DNA from: Thermoplasmatales archaeon | GTDB lineage: Archaea > Thermoplasmatota > JASEFT01 > JAUWIS01 | Length of the DNA: 10,818 nt | Direction: 5' to 3' | NCBI GenBank assembly: GCA_030019485.1 | Contig: JASEEW010000054.1 | Coordinates: forward strand, 1 to 10,818 | Shown here: positions 1 through 6,660 of the stretch, one piece after another | How positions within the stretch are numbered: the stretch's first letter is position 1 | Layout of the letters: every line of letters starts with the position of its first letter | Made by a program: the position numbers and the translations under genes | The notes under the pieces: model-generated | Databases searched by the model: none | What the model was told of the DNA's origin: nothing | Seen by the model: only the letters and a program-made list of their open reading frames with translations

Positions 1-840
1 ATGTAAGTAATTAAATACATTGTTAAACGCCGCCTTAGCATTATCATCTGTGTACCCAGCAGCAAGCCCTCCTGTAGCGTTTACAGCATGTCCCTTTATT
101 ACAGGCTCATTCTTTGTTACAAAGCACACCAATAAATCCTTGTTGCTGAACCAGTCAGAAGGACTATCGAGCATTTCAGACTGAGGAATGCTGGAGTAAA
201 CAAAAGTATTTTTGCCCAGAATTTTCAGGTCATAGGGGGCGGTCTCAGAATAACTTTTCCCGGATAAACTCTTGTATTCCCATTTCACCTCTAATTGTAC
301 GATTTTCTGTGTTGTCAGATCCAGGACTGTCGAAAGTAATGACGGGTAGTAGTAATCAACAATGGTTTCACCAGGCACTATCTCCTTGTACTGATGCGCT
401 GGACACCAGCCTGTTGTGTACTGCTCTATTTTATATGAAATCTTGTAATCTGTTATAGGAACACTGCCTTTGTTTTGTATCATTGTTTTCGCAACATAAA
501 ACCCAAGGTCTTTATCTGCATAATTCAGGTACGCGCAGCTCATAACATACTCAGCAACAGTTGTTGTCTGAGTGATTTTCGGCTCTGTCATCAAAGGTGT
601 TACAACAGCAACCAGCCCGCCAGCGAGCACAATTATTGCTACCACCAGAATAATGCTCACGGTCATCATTTTCCCAGGCTTGAAACCACCGAACTTAATG
701 CTCGGTTTTTTCCATGCCGGCTTATATCTTGGCGCTGCTGCCGGTGCTGCAGCTCCAATCTTTGCACCGCATTTCTCACAAAACAATGCCCCCTCAACAA
801 GGGGCGCACCACAATCTGGACAAACACCCACATTTATCAC
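1..840 (-). CDS. Zinc-ribbon, single-helix membrane-anchored protein (C-terminus outside window)
   Basis: An open frame of 280 codons runs from GTG at 840 to the left edge without a stop, so the gene is truncated by the window. The N-terminus has a double-Cys zinc ribbon (C7-x2-C10 and C21-x2-C24). An Ala/Pro-rich linker follows (about 28-45), then one hydrophobic helix (about 61-81), then a polar domain of about 200 residues. This predicts a cytoplasmic zinc ribbon, one membrane pass and an extracytoplasmic domain, an architecture common among archaeal surface proteins. The last visible residues (TDDNAKAAFNNVFNYLH) faintly recall the lead-in to transglutaminase-like domains, but this is a guess. 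The start is fixed on its 5' side by an in-frame TAG directly before the GTG; a second GTG three codons later is the alternative. No Shine-Dalgarno sequence is visible. A TATA-like box about 26 bases upstream suggests leaderless translation. Function unknown. Confidence 0.8.
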   Translation of the reverse strand, partial: MINVGVCPDCGAPLVEGALFCEKCGAKIGAAAPAAAPRYKPAWKKPSIKFGGFKPGKMMTVSIILVVAIIVLAGGLVAVVTPLMTEPKITQTTTVAEYVMSCAYLNYADKDLGFYVAKTMIQNKGSVPITDYKISYKIEQYTTGWCPAHQYKEIVPGETIVDYYYPSLLSTVLDLTTQKIVQLEVKWEYKSLSGKSYSETAPYDLKILGKNTFVYSSIPQSEMLDSPSDWFSNKDLLVCFVTKNEPVIKGHAVNATGGLAAGYTDDNAKAAFNNVFNYLH

Positions 841-862
841 CTAAAAATAGAGCAGTTTCAGG

Positions 863-870
863 GTATTTAG
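863..870 (-). promoter_or_regulatory. TATA-like box for the zinc-ribbon gene, abutting an IS
   Basis: Read on the minus strand this is CTAAATAC, centred about 26 bases before the GTG at 840, the spacing expected for an archaeal leaderless transcript. The insertion sequence begins one or two bases upstream. The bases that would contact TFB (the BRE) are therefore now supplied by the IS end rather than by the original DNA. Confidence 0.45.
866..870. repeat. Candidate target-site duplication TTTAG (other copy 2444-2448)
   Basis: TTTAG abuts both ends of the element to within one base. The left copy forms part of the TATA-like box of the leftward zinc-ribbon gene. The length fits the family's usual 5-6 bp, but a five-base A/T-rich match alone is weak evidence. 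Confidence 0.55.
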
Positions 871-871
871 T

Positions 872-884
872 CCCAAATTTCGCA
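872..884 (+). repeat. Left terminal inverted repeat of the IS
   Basis: CCCAAATTTCGCA pairs with 2431-2443 at 12 of 13 positions; the mismatch is at the sixth base. It marks the left boundary of the insertion sequence. Confidence 0.8.
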
Positions 885-916
885 TGCTTCATTTCCCTCT
901 CTCGGTATTTTTTAAT

Positions 917-949
917 TTTCTGTAAGACAACTTACAGAAAGTTTATATA
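917..949 (+). promoter_or_regulatory. Transposase promoter with adjacent palindrome
   Basis: TTTCTGTAAG (917-926) and CTTACAGAAA (931-940) form a perfect 10-bp inverted repeat with a 4-base spacer. The TATA box TTTATATA (942-949) follows at once. Transcription would start near 972-976, about ten bases before the transposase ATG at 984. The palindrome covers the BRE position, so a protein bound there would block TFB entry. It could be an operator for self-limitation or an internal transposase-binding site. The geometry is seen; the role is inferred. Confidence 0.5.
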
Positions 950-983
950 TATGCATTGCATTATAGGTAATGGGTAAATGTAG

Positions 984-2384
984 ATGTATGTAAATGTTAC
1001 AAAAAACAATTACAAAGGAAAGACCTACTACTCTGTACGAATTTTTGAAACACGCTACCGGAACAGAAAGAAAATTAACAAAGTAATAAAGAAAGTTGGA
1101 ACCACAACCAACCTCAATGAAATTGAGAAACTTAAGAAAATCGCTTGGAATTACATCCTTGAAAAACAAAAAGACGTCAGGTTGTCATTATCTGAAATAA
1201 AAAGGATCAGACCGCAATCCCCTGTTGGATTAATAAAGATCATTGAAAAAATTTTTTCCAATCTAGGTATTATACAAAATCTGAAAAACACTTTTGTCAA
1301 TAATTACGATGAATTAATAGAGGAAATTATCTACCACTTTTATTCAATTACATCCGAAAGAATGCTGTCTCTCATCACAGGAAAACCAAAAGACCGCTAT
1401 TATCGACTACTTGATGATATTTTTCCGATAAAACGTGAACTTGAGAATCTGTTCTACAACGCTTTAGTAAAGAAAGGGATGATAACCCATCATGAGGTGA
1501 AAATTGATACAACTTCTACATATTTTGAAGGTAATAACATTTCCCTCGCAATGTATGGCTATTCAAGAGATCGTAGGGGCGATAAAAAACAGGTAATAAT
1601 TTTACTAGTTTTAATAGATAATTATCCACTATTCTCATACATATTTGAGGGAAATAAAAAGGATGTAACACTTTTTCTGGATACAGTTAAAAACCTAAAA
1701 AGCCGGATTAAATCCAAGAGATTCATAATACTCTGTGATAGAGGATTTTTTGACCCAGGTTACTTAGATATACTGGATGATGATAAAATATTTTATGTCA
1801 TGGCAGTTCCGCGTAGAAAAGGTGATTGGCCAGAATATCATAATAAAAAATCAAATGAGTTTTCTATAAGTGGAAGAAGAGTGATTCTCTATGAAAACCC
1901 TGAATTAAGAAAAAAACTATTGGAAGAGTTGGATGAAACCCTGAAAAAAATTGAGAATGATTTAAAAAGATTAACTCCGTCAGAAATAAAAAGGAAATAC
2001 AAGTATGCACTCAAATTCATTAACATTAAAAAGAAAATACTAAAGAGGAAAATTGTTGAGAAAGAGAAAAAAGTTTTAGGTAGATGGATTGTGATAACAA
2101 ACTTGGAAGATAAGTCAAGGGATGAAATTATTAATGACTACAAGTCGTTACAGGAGATAGAAAGAAATTTTCGGGTATTAAAAAGTGGGTTAAATCTGCG
2201 TCCAGTGAATCACAGCAGAGATAATAGATGCATAGCACACATATATCTCTGTGTTCTTACATTACTTATAAAACACATAGTTGAAAAAAAGTTTGGAAAA
2301 GATGAACTTGAAGAAATAAAGAATATCTTTTCCTATGAGATAGTAACAGAAAAAGGCGTGTTAGTCTGGACTGAGAAGTTTTAG
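984..2384 (+). CDS. IS1634-family DDE transposase
   Basis: This 466-residue protein catalyses cut-and-paste movement of the surrounding IS. The catalytic triad is visible: D175 in KIDTTSTYFEG, D252 in ILCDRGF and E393 in IERNFRVLK. The Y386...R396...E/K region matches the YREK signature of the IS4 superfamily, and the GYSRDRRGDKKQV segment (192-203) is typical of this branch. The inserted domain between the second D and E (about 280-370) is rich in Lys and Glu. The N-terminal 60 residues are basic and probably bind the terminal repeats. Length is normal and there is no frameshift, so the gene looks functional. ATG 984 was chosen because it is the first start after the TATA box at 942-949, and an in-frame stop lies just upstream. 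The stop is 59 bases from the right IS end. Confidence 0.93.
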   Translation: MYVNVTKNNYKGKTYYSVRIFETRYRNRKKINKVIKKVGTTTNLNEIEKLKKIAWNYILEKQKDVRLSLSEIKRIRPQSPVGLIKIIEKIFSNLGIIQNLKNTFVNNYDELIEEIIYHFYSITSERMLSLITGKPKDRYYRLLDDIFPIKRELENLFYNALVKKGMITHHEVKIDTTSTYFEGNNISLAMYGYSRDRRGDKKQVIILLVLIDNYPLFSYIFEGNKKDVTLFLDTVKNLKSRIKSKRFIILCDRGFFDPGYLDILDDDKIFYVMAVPRRKGDWPEYHNKKSNEFSISGRRVILYENPELRKKLLEELDETLKKIENDLKRLTPSEIKRKYKYALKFINIKKKILKRKIVEKEKKVLGRWIVITNLEDKSRDEIINDYKSLQEIERNFRVLKSGLNLRPVNHSRDNRCIAHIYLCVLTLLIKHIVEKKFGKDELEEIKNIFSYEIVTEKGVLVWTEKF

Positions 2385-2430
2385 TGTCATACAAAAAATA
2401 CATATTTTATCGTCAGTAAGGTTTAAGTAG

Positions 2431-2443
2431 TGCGAAAGTTGGG
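2431..2443 (-). repeat. Right terminal inverted repeat of the IS
   Basis: TGCGAAAGTTGGG is the reverse complement of the left end with one mismatch. It lies 46 bases after the transposase stop codon and is followed directly by TTTAG, the candidate target duplication. Confidence 0.8.
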
Positions 2444-2639
2444 TTTAGAGATAACTATCAATGTTAGCTTCTTTCTTAAAATAAAATAAGAACAGGAACA
2501 GGCAAAATTCCTACAGGAAATGCGATGGAAAAGTGTGAAGCACTTTTCCGTGCTAAATACAATTTTTCTGTTTGTCTTTCTTTTCTTCCCAACATAAACA
2601 TTTAAGTATCACCTGAGATATATAAAACACTGTGATAGT
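2444..2639. other. Non-coding spacer right of the IS
   Basis: No convincing gene is seen here. Before the IS arrived, its left part was probably the DNA immediately upstream of the leftward zinc-ribbon gene. It holds a perfect 9-bp hairpin (2527-2549), a T-rich stretch (2563-2589) and TATA-like sequences TTTAAGTA (2601-2608) and ATATATAAA (2618-2626) ahead of the DUF433 fragment. No tRNA or box C/D signature was found. Confidence 0.6.
2527..2589 (+). terminator. Hairpin followed by T-rich tract, possible terminator
   Basis: GGAAAAGTG (2527-2535) pairs perfectly with CACTTTTCC (2541-2549) around the loop TGAAG. A few outer pairs may extend it through a bulge. A pyrimidine-rich stretch with several T runs (2563-2589) follows. 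Archaeal termination depends mainly on T-rich tracts, so this may end rightward transcripts leaving the IS. The hairpin could equally be part of an unrecognised small RNA or a repeat remnant. Confidence 0.35.
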
Positions 2640-2708
2640 ATGGAAAACAGAATAGAGATTAACCCTGAGGTTATGGCTGGGAAGCCTGTGATAAAAGGTA
2701 CAAGATAA
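2640..2708 (+). pseudogene. DUF433 antitoxin-like gene fragment (first 22 residues)
   Basis: ATG at 2640 opens 22 codons before TAA. The peptide contains EINPEVMAGKPVIKGTR, which is the recognisable start of DUF433 proteins (PF04255; small DNA-binding proteins often paired with PIN-like toxins). A full family member continues from GTR with about 50 more residues carrying the helix-turn-helix. Here the frame stops at once and runs into the 3' flank of the symporter gene. No continuation appears in other frames before 2735, so this looks like a deletion remnant and not a simple frameshift. No partner toxin gene is visible. TATA-like sequences just upstream suggest the promoter may survive. Confidence 0.65.
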
Positions 2709-2734
2709 AAAAGTTAACCAACACACCAACTATT

Positions 2735-4321
2735 TTATCCTATATTCTCAAACGCCTTCTCTGTAATCCTTTTTTCCTCATGGTCTTGTTTAAACATCTT
2801 GCTCACAGTATATGCAAGTATGAATGACAGTGGTATGGCTATGAACAGCGGGTCAAGCATGTTGATTTTGTAGGATGCAACCATTGTTTTCCCTATTATG
2901 CTCGGCGCTGTTTTGAAGTAAACAAGCATGTACCACAGGATGGTGAATAAAAACCCTCCTAGCATCCCAGCCCATGCACCAGCCCTGCTTATTTTCCTCC
3001 AGTAAAGCGTTAAAGTATATACTGCAAGGAATGTTCCGCCCATGAGTCCAAAGAAGAAAGCGCACATGAATGCCACAACATCCGGCGGCCTAAGTGAAAG
3101 TATGAGTGTTGCAATCACAATGCCTATGGTTGCGTATCTTGTGACCTTCACAGATTTTTCACCAGATATCCCTTTCTTTATTGCCTTGTCATATATGTCC
3201 CTGCCAACACATGCCCCTGCTGTGTGAAACAAACCGGATGCTGTTGACATTGCTGCTGCAAGTACCGCGAAAAGGAAGAGGAAAACAAACCATGATGGGA
3301 AAAGATTATTAACTACCAGAGGAAGAACCTGATCAGGGTTTGGGGTGCCATTAGACTTTAAAGGAAACATCCATCCATTGTCTACCATAAAAACATTGCA
3401 TAATGGTCCTATGCAGAACGCTGTGAATGTCATCAGTAATATAAATATTGCACCGTATGGTACTGCAAGCCTCAGTGCCCTCTCATCCTTTGCAGTAAGA
3501 TAACGTACAACAAGCTGAGGCTGCGCCAGGACTCCTATGCCTACACCAAAAATCAGTGTCAGTAGCATCATGAATGGTTTTGAAAGAAATGGTGGAAGTG
3601 ATGTTAAACCGTTTGGCGCCTGTGTTGCTGCAGGACTCCCTATCCCTGCCAGATCAGCAGATGTCAGTGATGCTGCTGCCTCATGCGCTGGCCCTACTCC
3701 TCCAAGCATGGCGTAAACCCATACTGTCAGGATAATCATTCCTACTACCATCAACACACCCTGCAGGGTATGGGTCCACATGACAGCATACAAACCTCCG
3801 ATAACAAGATATATCCCTACAATGACTGTGAATATTATTACACAGGCCTCATAGGATATACCGAATGACACCTGAATGAGTGATGCTATTGCAAGAAATA
3901 CTGCTGCTGTGTATGCTACCATAAACACTGAGATTATGCCTGCTGAAACACCCTGCAGTTTTGTTGAGTTAAACCTTTTTCCAATAAGCTCAGGCATTGT
4001 TAAAGCATTTAAAGAAAGGCCCATTTTTCTTGTTCTGAAACCATAAAAAACAAACGCTATAAATATGCCAACAAAAATGTTGAGGAATGCAAGCCAGAGT
4101 ATACCATAACCGTATACTGATGCTATGCCTGAGAATCCTATGAGCGCAACTGCGGATATGAATGTTGCACCGTATGAGAATGCTATCACAAGCCCGCCCA
4201 TCTTCCTGCCTGCAACAAAGTAATCCTCCGCTGTCTTGGTTTTCCTGTAACCAAGGTATCCTAGGATTATGTACACCGCAGCAAACAATGCCATGAAAAT
4301 TATGAATGATGCAGCCTCCAT
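2735..4321 (-). CDS. Sodium:solute symporter (SSS family)
   Basis: A 528-residue inner-membrane transporter of the LeuT-fold SSS family, which couples Na+ entry to uptake of a small solute. About 13 hydrophobic helices are visible. Family marks: AEDYFVAGRKMG (31-42), the broken first core helix with TFISA (53-57), AQPQLVVRYLTAKDE (266-280, the SSS signature region) and AAAMSTASG (355-363), whose S359/T360/S362 lie where the second Na+ site is expected. The tail is short and charged. The substrate cannot be read from sequence; acetate, other monocarboxylates, proline and pantothenate carriers all share this fold. The start ATG overlaps the stop of the small gene before it by one base and has a strong GGAGGAGG ribosome site inside that gene, so the two are coupled. 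The divergent acyl-CoA ligase locus suggests an organic acid as substrate (inference). Confidence 0.9.
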   Translation of the reverse strand: MEAASFIIFMALFAAVYIILGYLGYRKTKTAEDYFVAGRKMGGLVIAFSYGATFISAVALIGFSGIASVYGYGILWLAFLNIFVGIFIAFVFYGFRTRKMGLSLNALTMPELIGKRFNSTKLQGVSAGIISVFMVAYTAAVFLAIASLIQVSFGISYEACVIIFTVIVGIYLVIGGLYAVMWTHTLQGVLMVVGMIILTVWVYAMLGGVGPAHEAAASLTSADLAGIGSPAATQAPNGLTSLPPFLSKPFMMLLTLIFGVGIGVLAQPQLVVRYLTAKDERALRLAVPYGAIFILLMTFTAFCIGPLCNVFMVDNGWMFPLKSNGTPNPDQVLPLVVNNLFPSWFVFLFLFAVLAAAMSTASGLFHTAGACVGRDIYDKAIKKGISGEKSVKVTRYATIGIVIATLILSLRPPDVVAFMCAFFFGLMGGTFLAVYTLTLYWRKISRAGAWAGMLGGFLFTILWYMLVYFKTAPSIIGKTMVASYKINMLDPLFIAIPLSFILAYTVSKMFKQDHEEKRITEKAFENIG

Positions 4322-4455
4322 TATTCCTCCTCCTTCTTTTTTTTCTTTCTTTCTTTTATGTACTCAGTATAAACACCATAAACAACACACAGTATCGTGG
4401 CAAGTATGCATCCAAGCCACGCAGCAAACACAAATGGGTCCATACCAAGAATCAT
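4321..4455 (-). CDS. Symporter small accessory protein (44 aa)
   Basis: A 44-residue membrane peptide: a short N-terminus (MILGMDPFVFAAWLG), one hydrophobic helix (about 8-30, including ILATILCVVYGVY) and a highly basic then acidic tail (KERKKKKKEEE). I recognise the type as the 'symporter small accessory protein' that sits directly before SSS transporter genes in archaea and some bacteria. Its TAA shares a base with the symporter ATG, and the lysine/glutamate codons at its end also form the symporter's ribosome site. The expected role is stabilising or assisting the transporter in the membrane; the mechanism is not known to me. ATG at 4455 is preceded by GGTGA five to nine bases away. A second in-frame ATG at codon 5 (4443) is an alternative. 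Confidence 0.82.
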   Translation of the reverse strand: MILGMDPFVFAAWLGCILATILCVVYGVYTEYIKERKKKKKEEE

Positions 4456-4490
4456 TCAATCACCGTTTGAGGATAGAAGGGTTTGTTTCA

Positions 4491-4523
4491 ATTTATAGTT
4501 TTCTCAATCATAAAACTTAAATT
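4491..4523. promoter_or_regulatory. Divergent promoters between symporter and YdjM-like genes
   Basis: On the minus strand CTATAAAT (4491-4498) lies about 40 bases before the accessory-gene ATG, giving a leader of roughly a dozen bases with a GGTGA site. On the plus strand CTTAAATT (4516-4523) is centred about 26 bases before ATG 4545, so that transcript may be leaderless, although GAGGT at 4530-4534 could also serve as a ribosome site. The two boxes lie within 33 bases, so one bound regulator could affect both directions. Confidence 0.5.
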
Positions 4524-4544
4524 CTCATAGAGGTATCAAACAGT

Positions 4545-5027
4545 ATGCCTTTCACACCATTTCATCTTGGACCAGCAATGCTTCTTGGTTTCAAATATGA
4601 AAGAAAACTGGACTTAATGAGCCTGGCACTGGCTAGTGTTGTGCTGGATGTAGAGCCTGCTTTGAATATAATAATAGGAAAAGGAGATGTGCACGGTTTT
4701 TTCCACTCGTTTGCTGGTGCAACAATAGCTGGAGTAGTTATGATTGTTTTACTGCATTTTCTGAACCCCGCTGTGAACAGATTGAGAAGTCTGTTCAGGG
4801 TTGAGCAGGGCTCATCATTAAAAACAACTGCCAGCGCAGTTTTCCTTGGCATTTATCTTCATGTTTTCCTTGACTCATTCCTTTATCCTGAGATTAAACC
4901 ACTTTATCCTTCATCATACAATCCAATGTTCAATCAGGATTTTTTGATAATATCCTATGTGGTTATCTATTTGTTTTGTGCTGTAACACTTATCATAGCA
5001 TTTTCCATGTACAAAAGAAGACTATGA
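4545..5027 (+). CDS. YdjM/DUF457-like membrane metal-dependent hydrolase homologue
   Basis: A 160-residue integral membrane protein with three or four helices. Conserved polar residues resemble the archaeal relatives of the LexA-regulated YdjM family: TPFHLGPA with H7 at the N-terminus, LDVEPAL (D35, E37), HGFFHSFAGA (H50, H54) and YLHVFLDSFLYPEIKPLYP (H106, D110). The His/Asp pattern within or next to helices is why the family is described as metal-dependent hydrolases, but I know of no established substrate. The gene opens a rightward transcript, and the ligase gene follows 39 bases later with its own TATA-like box, so co-transcription is possible but not required. Start ATG 4545 is supported by TATA spacing and by the family's usual TPFHLG beginning. 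Confidence 0.75.
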   Translation: MPFTPFHLGPAMLLGFKYERKLDLMSLALASVVLDVEPALNIIIGKGDVHGFFHSFAGATIAGVVMIVLLHFLNPAVNRLRSLFRVEQGSSLKTTASAVFLGIYLHVFLDSFLYPEIKPLYPSSYNPMFNQDFLIISYVVIYLFCAVTLIIAFSMYKRRL

Positions 5028-5035
5028 ATAGAAAA

Positions 5036-5044
5036 TTATATTTT
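5036..5044 (+). promoter_or_regulatory. TATA-like box before the acyl-CoA ligase
   Basis: TTATATTTT is centred about 27 bases before ATG 5067, the leaderless spacing. This favours ATG 5067 over the GTG at 5052, which would be only about 12 bases away. AGGTG at 5050-5054 could also be a somewhat distant ribosome site for ATG 5067. Confidence 0.45.
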
Positions 5045-5066
5045 AACACAGGTGTTTACACCAGTT

Positions 5067-6362
5067 ATGGAATACTGGGACAAAAAGATTGAAACAATGA
5101 ATCTGAGGGAGTTAAAAAAACTTCAGTTAAGAAGCCTGAAAAAAACAGTTAGATATGTTTATGAAGGAAACCGGTTTTACAAGGAAAGACTGAAAAAAGC
5201 AGGCGTTGGTCCTGATAACATAAAAAGTCTGAAGGATGTTGAAAAAATCCCTTTTCTGACAAAGGATGACCTGAGAAAATACTATCCTTTTGGTTTGGTC
5301 TGCGTTCCAATGAATGAAATTGTTGAGCTCCATGCATCCTCGGGAACAACAGGCAAGCCTGTTGTTGGACCTTACACAAAAAATGATTTAGAAATCTGGT
5401 CTGAGGTTATGGCTAGGTGTTTGTATGCAAATGGATTAAGGAAAAATGATGTTATGCAGAATGCATACGGTTATGGTTTGTTCACAGGCGCCCACGGGTT
5501 TGAAAAAGGGGCACAAAAAATAGGTGCCCTTGTTGTACCAACAAGTTCCGGTAACACAAAACGCCAGATTCAGCTTATGCTTGATTTTGGAACAACTGCG
5601 CTTGCCTGCACACCGAGTTACTCATTATATGTTGCGGAAGAGGCTGTGAAGATGAATCTGAATCCTAAAAAGGATTTCAAACTCAGACTTGGATTGTTCG
5701 GGGCTGAGGCATGGTCGGATGAGATGAGAAAGAAAATTGAGGAAACATGGAATATAAAAGCATTTGAGCATTACGGTCTTACCGAGCTCATAGGGCCTGG
5801 TGTTTCCCTTGACTGCGGTAAAGGGAAGGGTTTGCATGTAAACGCGGACCATTTTCTGATGGAGGTTATTGACCCAAAAACAGGCGAAACATTAGAGGAA
5901 GATGAGAAAGGCGAGCTTGTTTTCACAACACTTACAAAGGAGGCTTTCCCTGTTTTCAGGTTCAGAACAAAGGACCTTGCATCCTACACTGAGGAGAAAT
6001 GTGAATGCGGAAGAACCCTGCCGCGCCATTCAAGAATAATGGGTAGAAGCGACGACATGATGAAGGTGAAGGGCGTTATTGTTTTCCCATCGCAGATTGA
6101 GGAGGCATTGATGAAGGTAAAAGGTGTTTCTGAGAACTACCAGATAGTAAAATACAAAAAAGGTGTTGTTAGAGAACTCGGGGTTAAGGTTGAGCCTACA
6201 GTTTCAATGTATAAAAAAGGAAACCTAAAAAATCTGAAAAAACAGGTGGAGGATGAAATCTATTCTGTGCTGAATCTCAGGATTGGCGCAAAAATCGTCA
6301 AGCCAGGAAATCTGCCGAGAAGTGAGGGGAAAGCAAAAAGGGTTGTTGATTTGACGGGGTGA
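5067..6362 (+). CDS. Phenylacetate-CoA ligase family (PaaK / F390-synthetase-like) enzyme
   Basis: A 431-residue cytoplasmic adenylate-forming enzyme. It activates a carboxylate (in PaaK, phenylacetate) with ATP to an acyl-AMP and then loads CoA. Visible motifs: MEYWDKKIETM at the N-terminus as in PaaK proteins; the phosphate loop SSGTTGKP (91-98); HYGLTE (235-240); FRTKDLASY; a CECGRTLPR cysteine pair; the hinge GRSDDMMKVKG; and the C-terminal EGKAKRV with the probable catalytic lysine K422. Length is typical. The same family includes the coenzyme F390 synthetases of methanogens, which adenylylate F420, so the substrate is uncertain. The divergent symporter suggests import followed by CoA activation. 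A GTG at 5052 would add five residues, but the PaaK-like beginning at 5067 is better supported. The last 11 codons are repeated 1318 bp downstream (7645-7674). Confidence 0.88.
   Translation: MEYWDKKIETMNLRELKKLQLRSLKKTVRYVYEGNRFYKERLKKAGVGPDNIKSLKDVEKIPFLTKDDLRKYYPFGLVCVPMNEIVELHASSGTTGKPVVGPYTKNDLEIWSEVMARCLYANGLRKNDVMQNAYGYGLFTGAHGFEKGAQKIGALVVPTSSGNTKRQIQLMLDFGTTALACTPSYSLYVAEEAVKMNLNPKKDFKLRLGLFGAEAWSDEMRKKIEETWNIKAFEHYGLTELIGPGVSLDCGKGKGLHVNADHFLMEVIDPKTGETLEEDEKGELVFTTLTKEAFPVFRFRTKDLASYTEEKCECGRTLPRHSRIMGRSDDMMKVKGVIVFPSQIEEALMKVKGVSENYQIVKYKKGVVRELGVKVEPTVSMYKKGNLKNLKKQVEDEIYSVLNLRIGAKIVKPGNLPRSEGKAKRVVDLTG
6327..6356 (+). repeat. 30-bp direct repeat, copy 1 (3' end of the ligase gene)
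   Basis: These 30 bases encode the last residues of the ligase (GKAKRVVDLT) and are identical to 7645-7674. The codon before (GAG here, GAA there) is synonymous. In both copies the stop TGA follows after one more codon (GGG here, AAA there). The two copies bracket the 62-residue gene and the SDH protease gene. Confidence 0.9.
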
Positions 6363-6451
6363 TGAGAAACAACGGCTTTAAATTAGAATTCATGAGAAGA
6401 AAGCGGTAGAACGGAAGATTAATATGTCATAAAAACACTTAAAGTATTATT

Positions 6452-6640
6452 ATGAAACAAAATAAAAATTCCTCTGGAACAGAATACAAAAAACTTATGA
6501 ATCAAGCCAAAAAAATGCCTGGCGTTGCAGAACTGATGGAAGTGTATGGAGAGTATGAGTTATTACTCCGTCAGACTAGGGAATATTTTGGTGAAATGGA
6601 ACCAAAGATTATTCTTTCCACAACTGATGCTTCAGCCTAA
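6452..6640 (+). CDS. Small hypothetical protein (62 aa) upstream of SDH protease
   Basis: A soluble, charged 62-residue protein, mostly predicted helix. Its core reads KLMNQAKKMPGVAELMEVYG followed by EYELLLRQTREYFGEM. There is no signal peptide, Cys motif or membrane segment. I do not recognise a named family. It ends 20 bases before the protease ATG, and the protease ribosome site lies in that gap, so the two very probably form an operon. By position it may bind, target or inhibit the protease (inference). ATG 6452 has no clear ribosome site. A TATA-like stretch near 6419-6426 would allow a nearly leaderless transcript, which suggests the pair has its own promoter separate from the ligase. 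Confidence 0.7.
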   Translation: MKQNKNSSGTEYKKLMNQAKKMPGVAELMEVYGEYELLLRQTREYFGEMEPKIILSTTDASA

Positions 6641-6660
6641 GTTTTTTGGTAGGTGGTATG

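Larger units (their letters stand above)
872..2443 (+). mobile_element. Complete IS1634-type insertion sequence (IS4 superfamily)
   Basis: The element is about 1572 bp with one transposase gene reading rightwards. Its ends are imperfect inverted repeats: CCCAAATTTCGCA at 872-884 and TGCGAAAGTTGGG at 2431-2443 (12 of 13 positions pair), with weaker similarity further in. TTTAG occurs on both flanks (866-870 and 2444-2448). It is offset by one base from the left repeat, so the duplication is either TTTAG, or six bases with one mismatch. From memory of the family, IS1634 elements are 1.5-2 kb, have ends starting with C and make 5-6 bp duplications, all of which fit. The transposase frame is intact, so the copy may be active or a recent arrival. 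Confidence 0.85.

Noticed and set aside
549..573. Resemblance of CTCAGCAAC near 549 to the ends of the 62-bp insertion
   Set aside because: It encodes ordinary residues of the zinc-ribbon membrane protein, the second arm does not match and the frame is uninterrupted.
475..977. Plus-strand open frames of 87-131 codons at the left edge
   Set aside because: They lie opposite the real minus-strand zinc-ribbon gene (1-840), have odd composition and no recognisable motif. The minus frame has a zinc ribbon and a membrane helix.
912..1169. 85-codon minus-strand frame with hydrophobic stretches
   Set aside because: It crosses the IS palindrome, the TATA box and the transposase start in antisense. 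No promoter or ribosome site; a shadow of the transposase.
5051..5062. Short inverted repeat GGTGT-TT-ACACC before the ligase
   Set aside because: Five-base arms and a two-base gap are expected by chance, and part of it is explained by the ribosome-like site.
5052..5066. GTG start for the ligase, adding MFTPV
   Set aside because: The GTG forms part of an AGGTG ribosome-like site, and the TATA box at 5036-5044 is spaced for ATG 5067, where PaaK-like sequence begins.
6646..6660. TTG or first ATG as start of the SDH protease
   Set aside because: Both overlap or crowd the AGGTGG site. ATG 6661 has proper spacing and gives the MPTWGEIL beginning I associate with the family.
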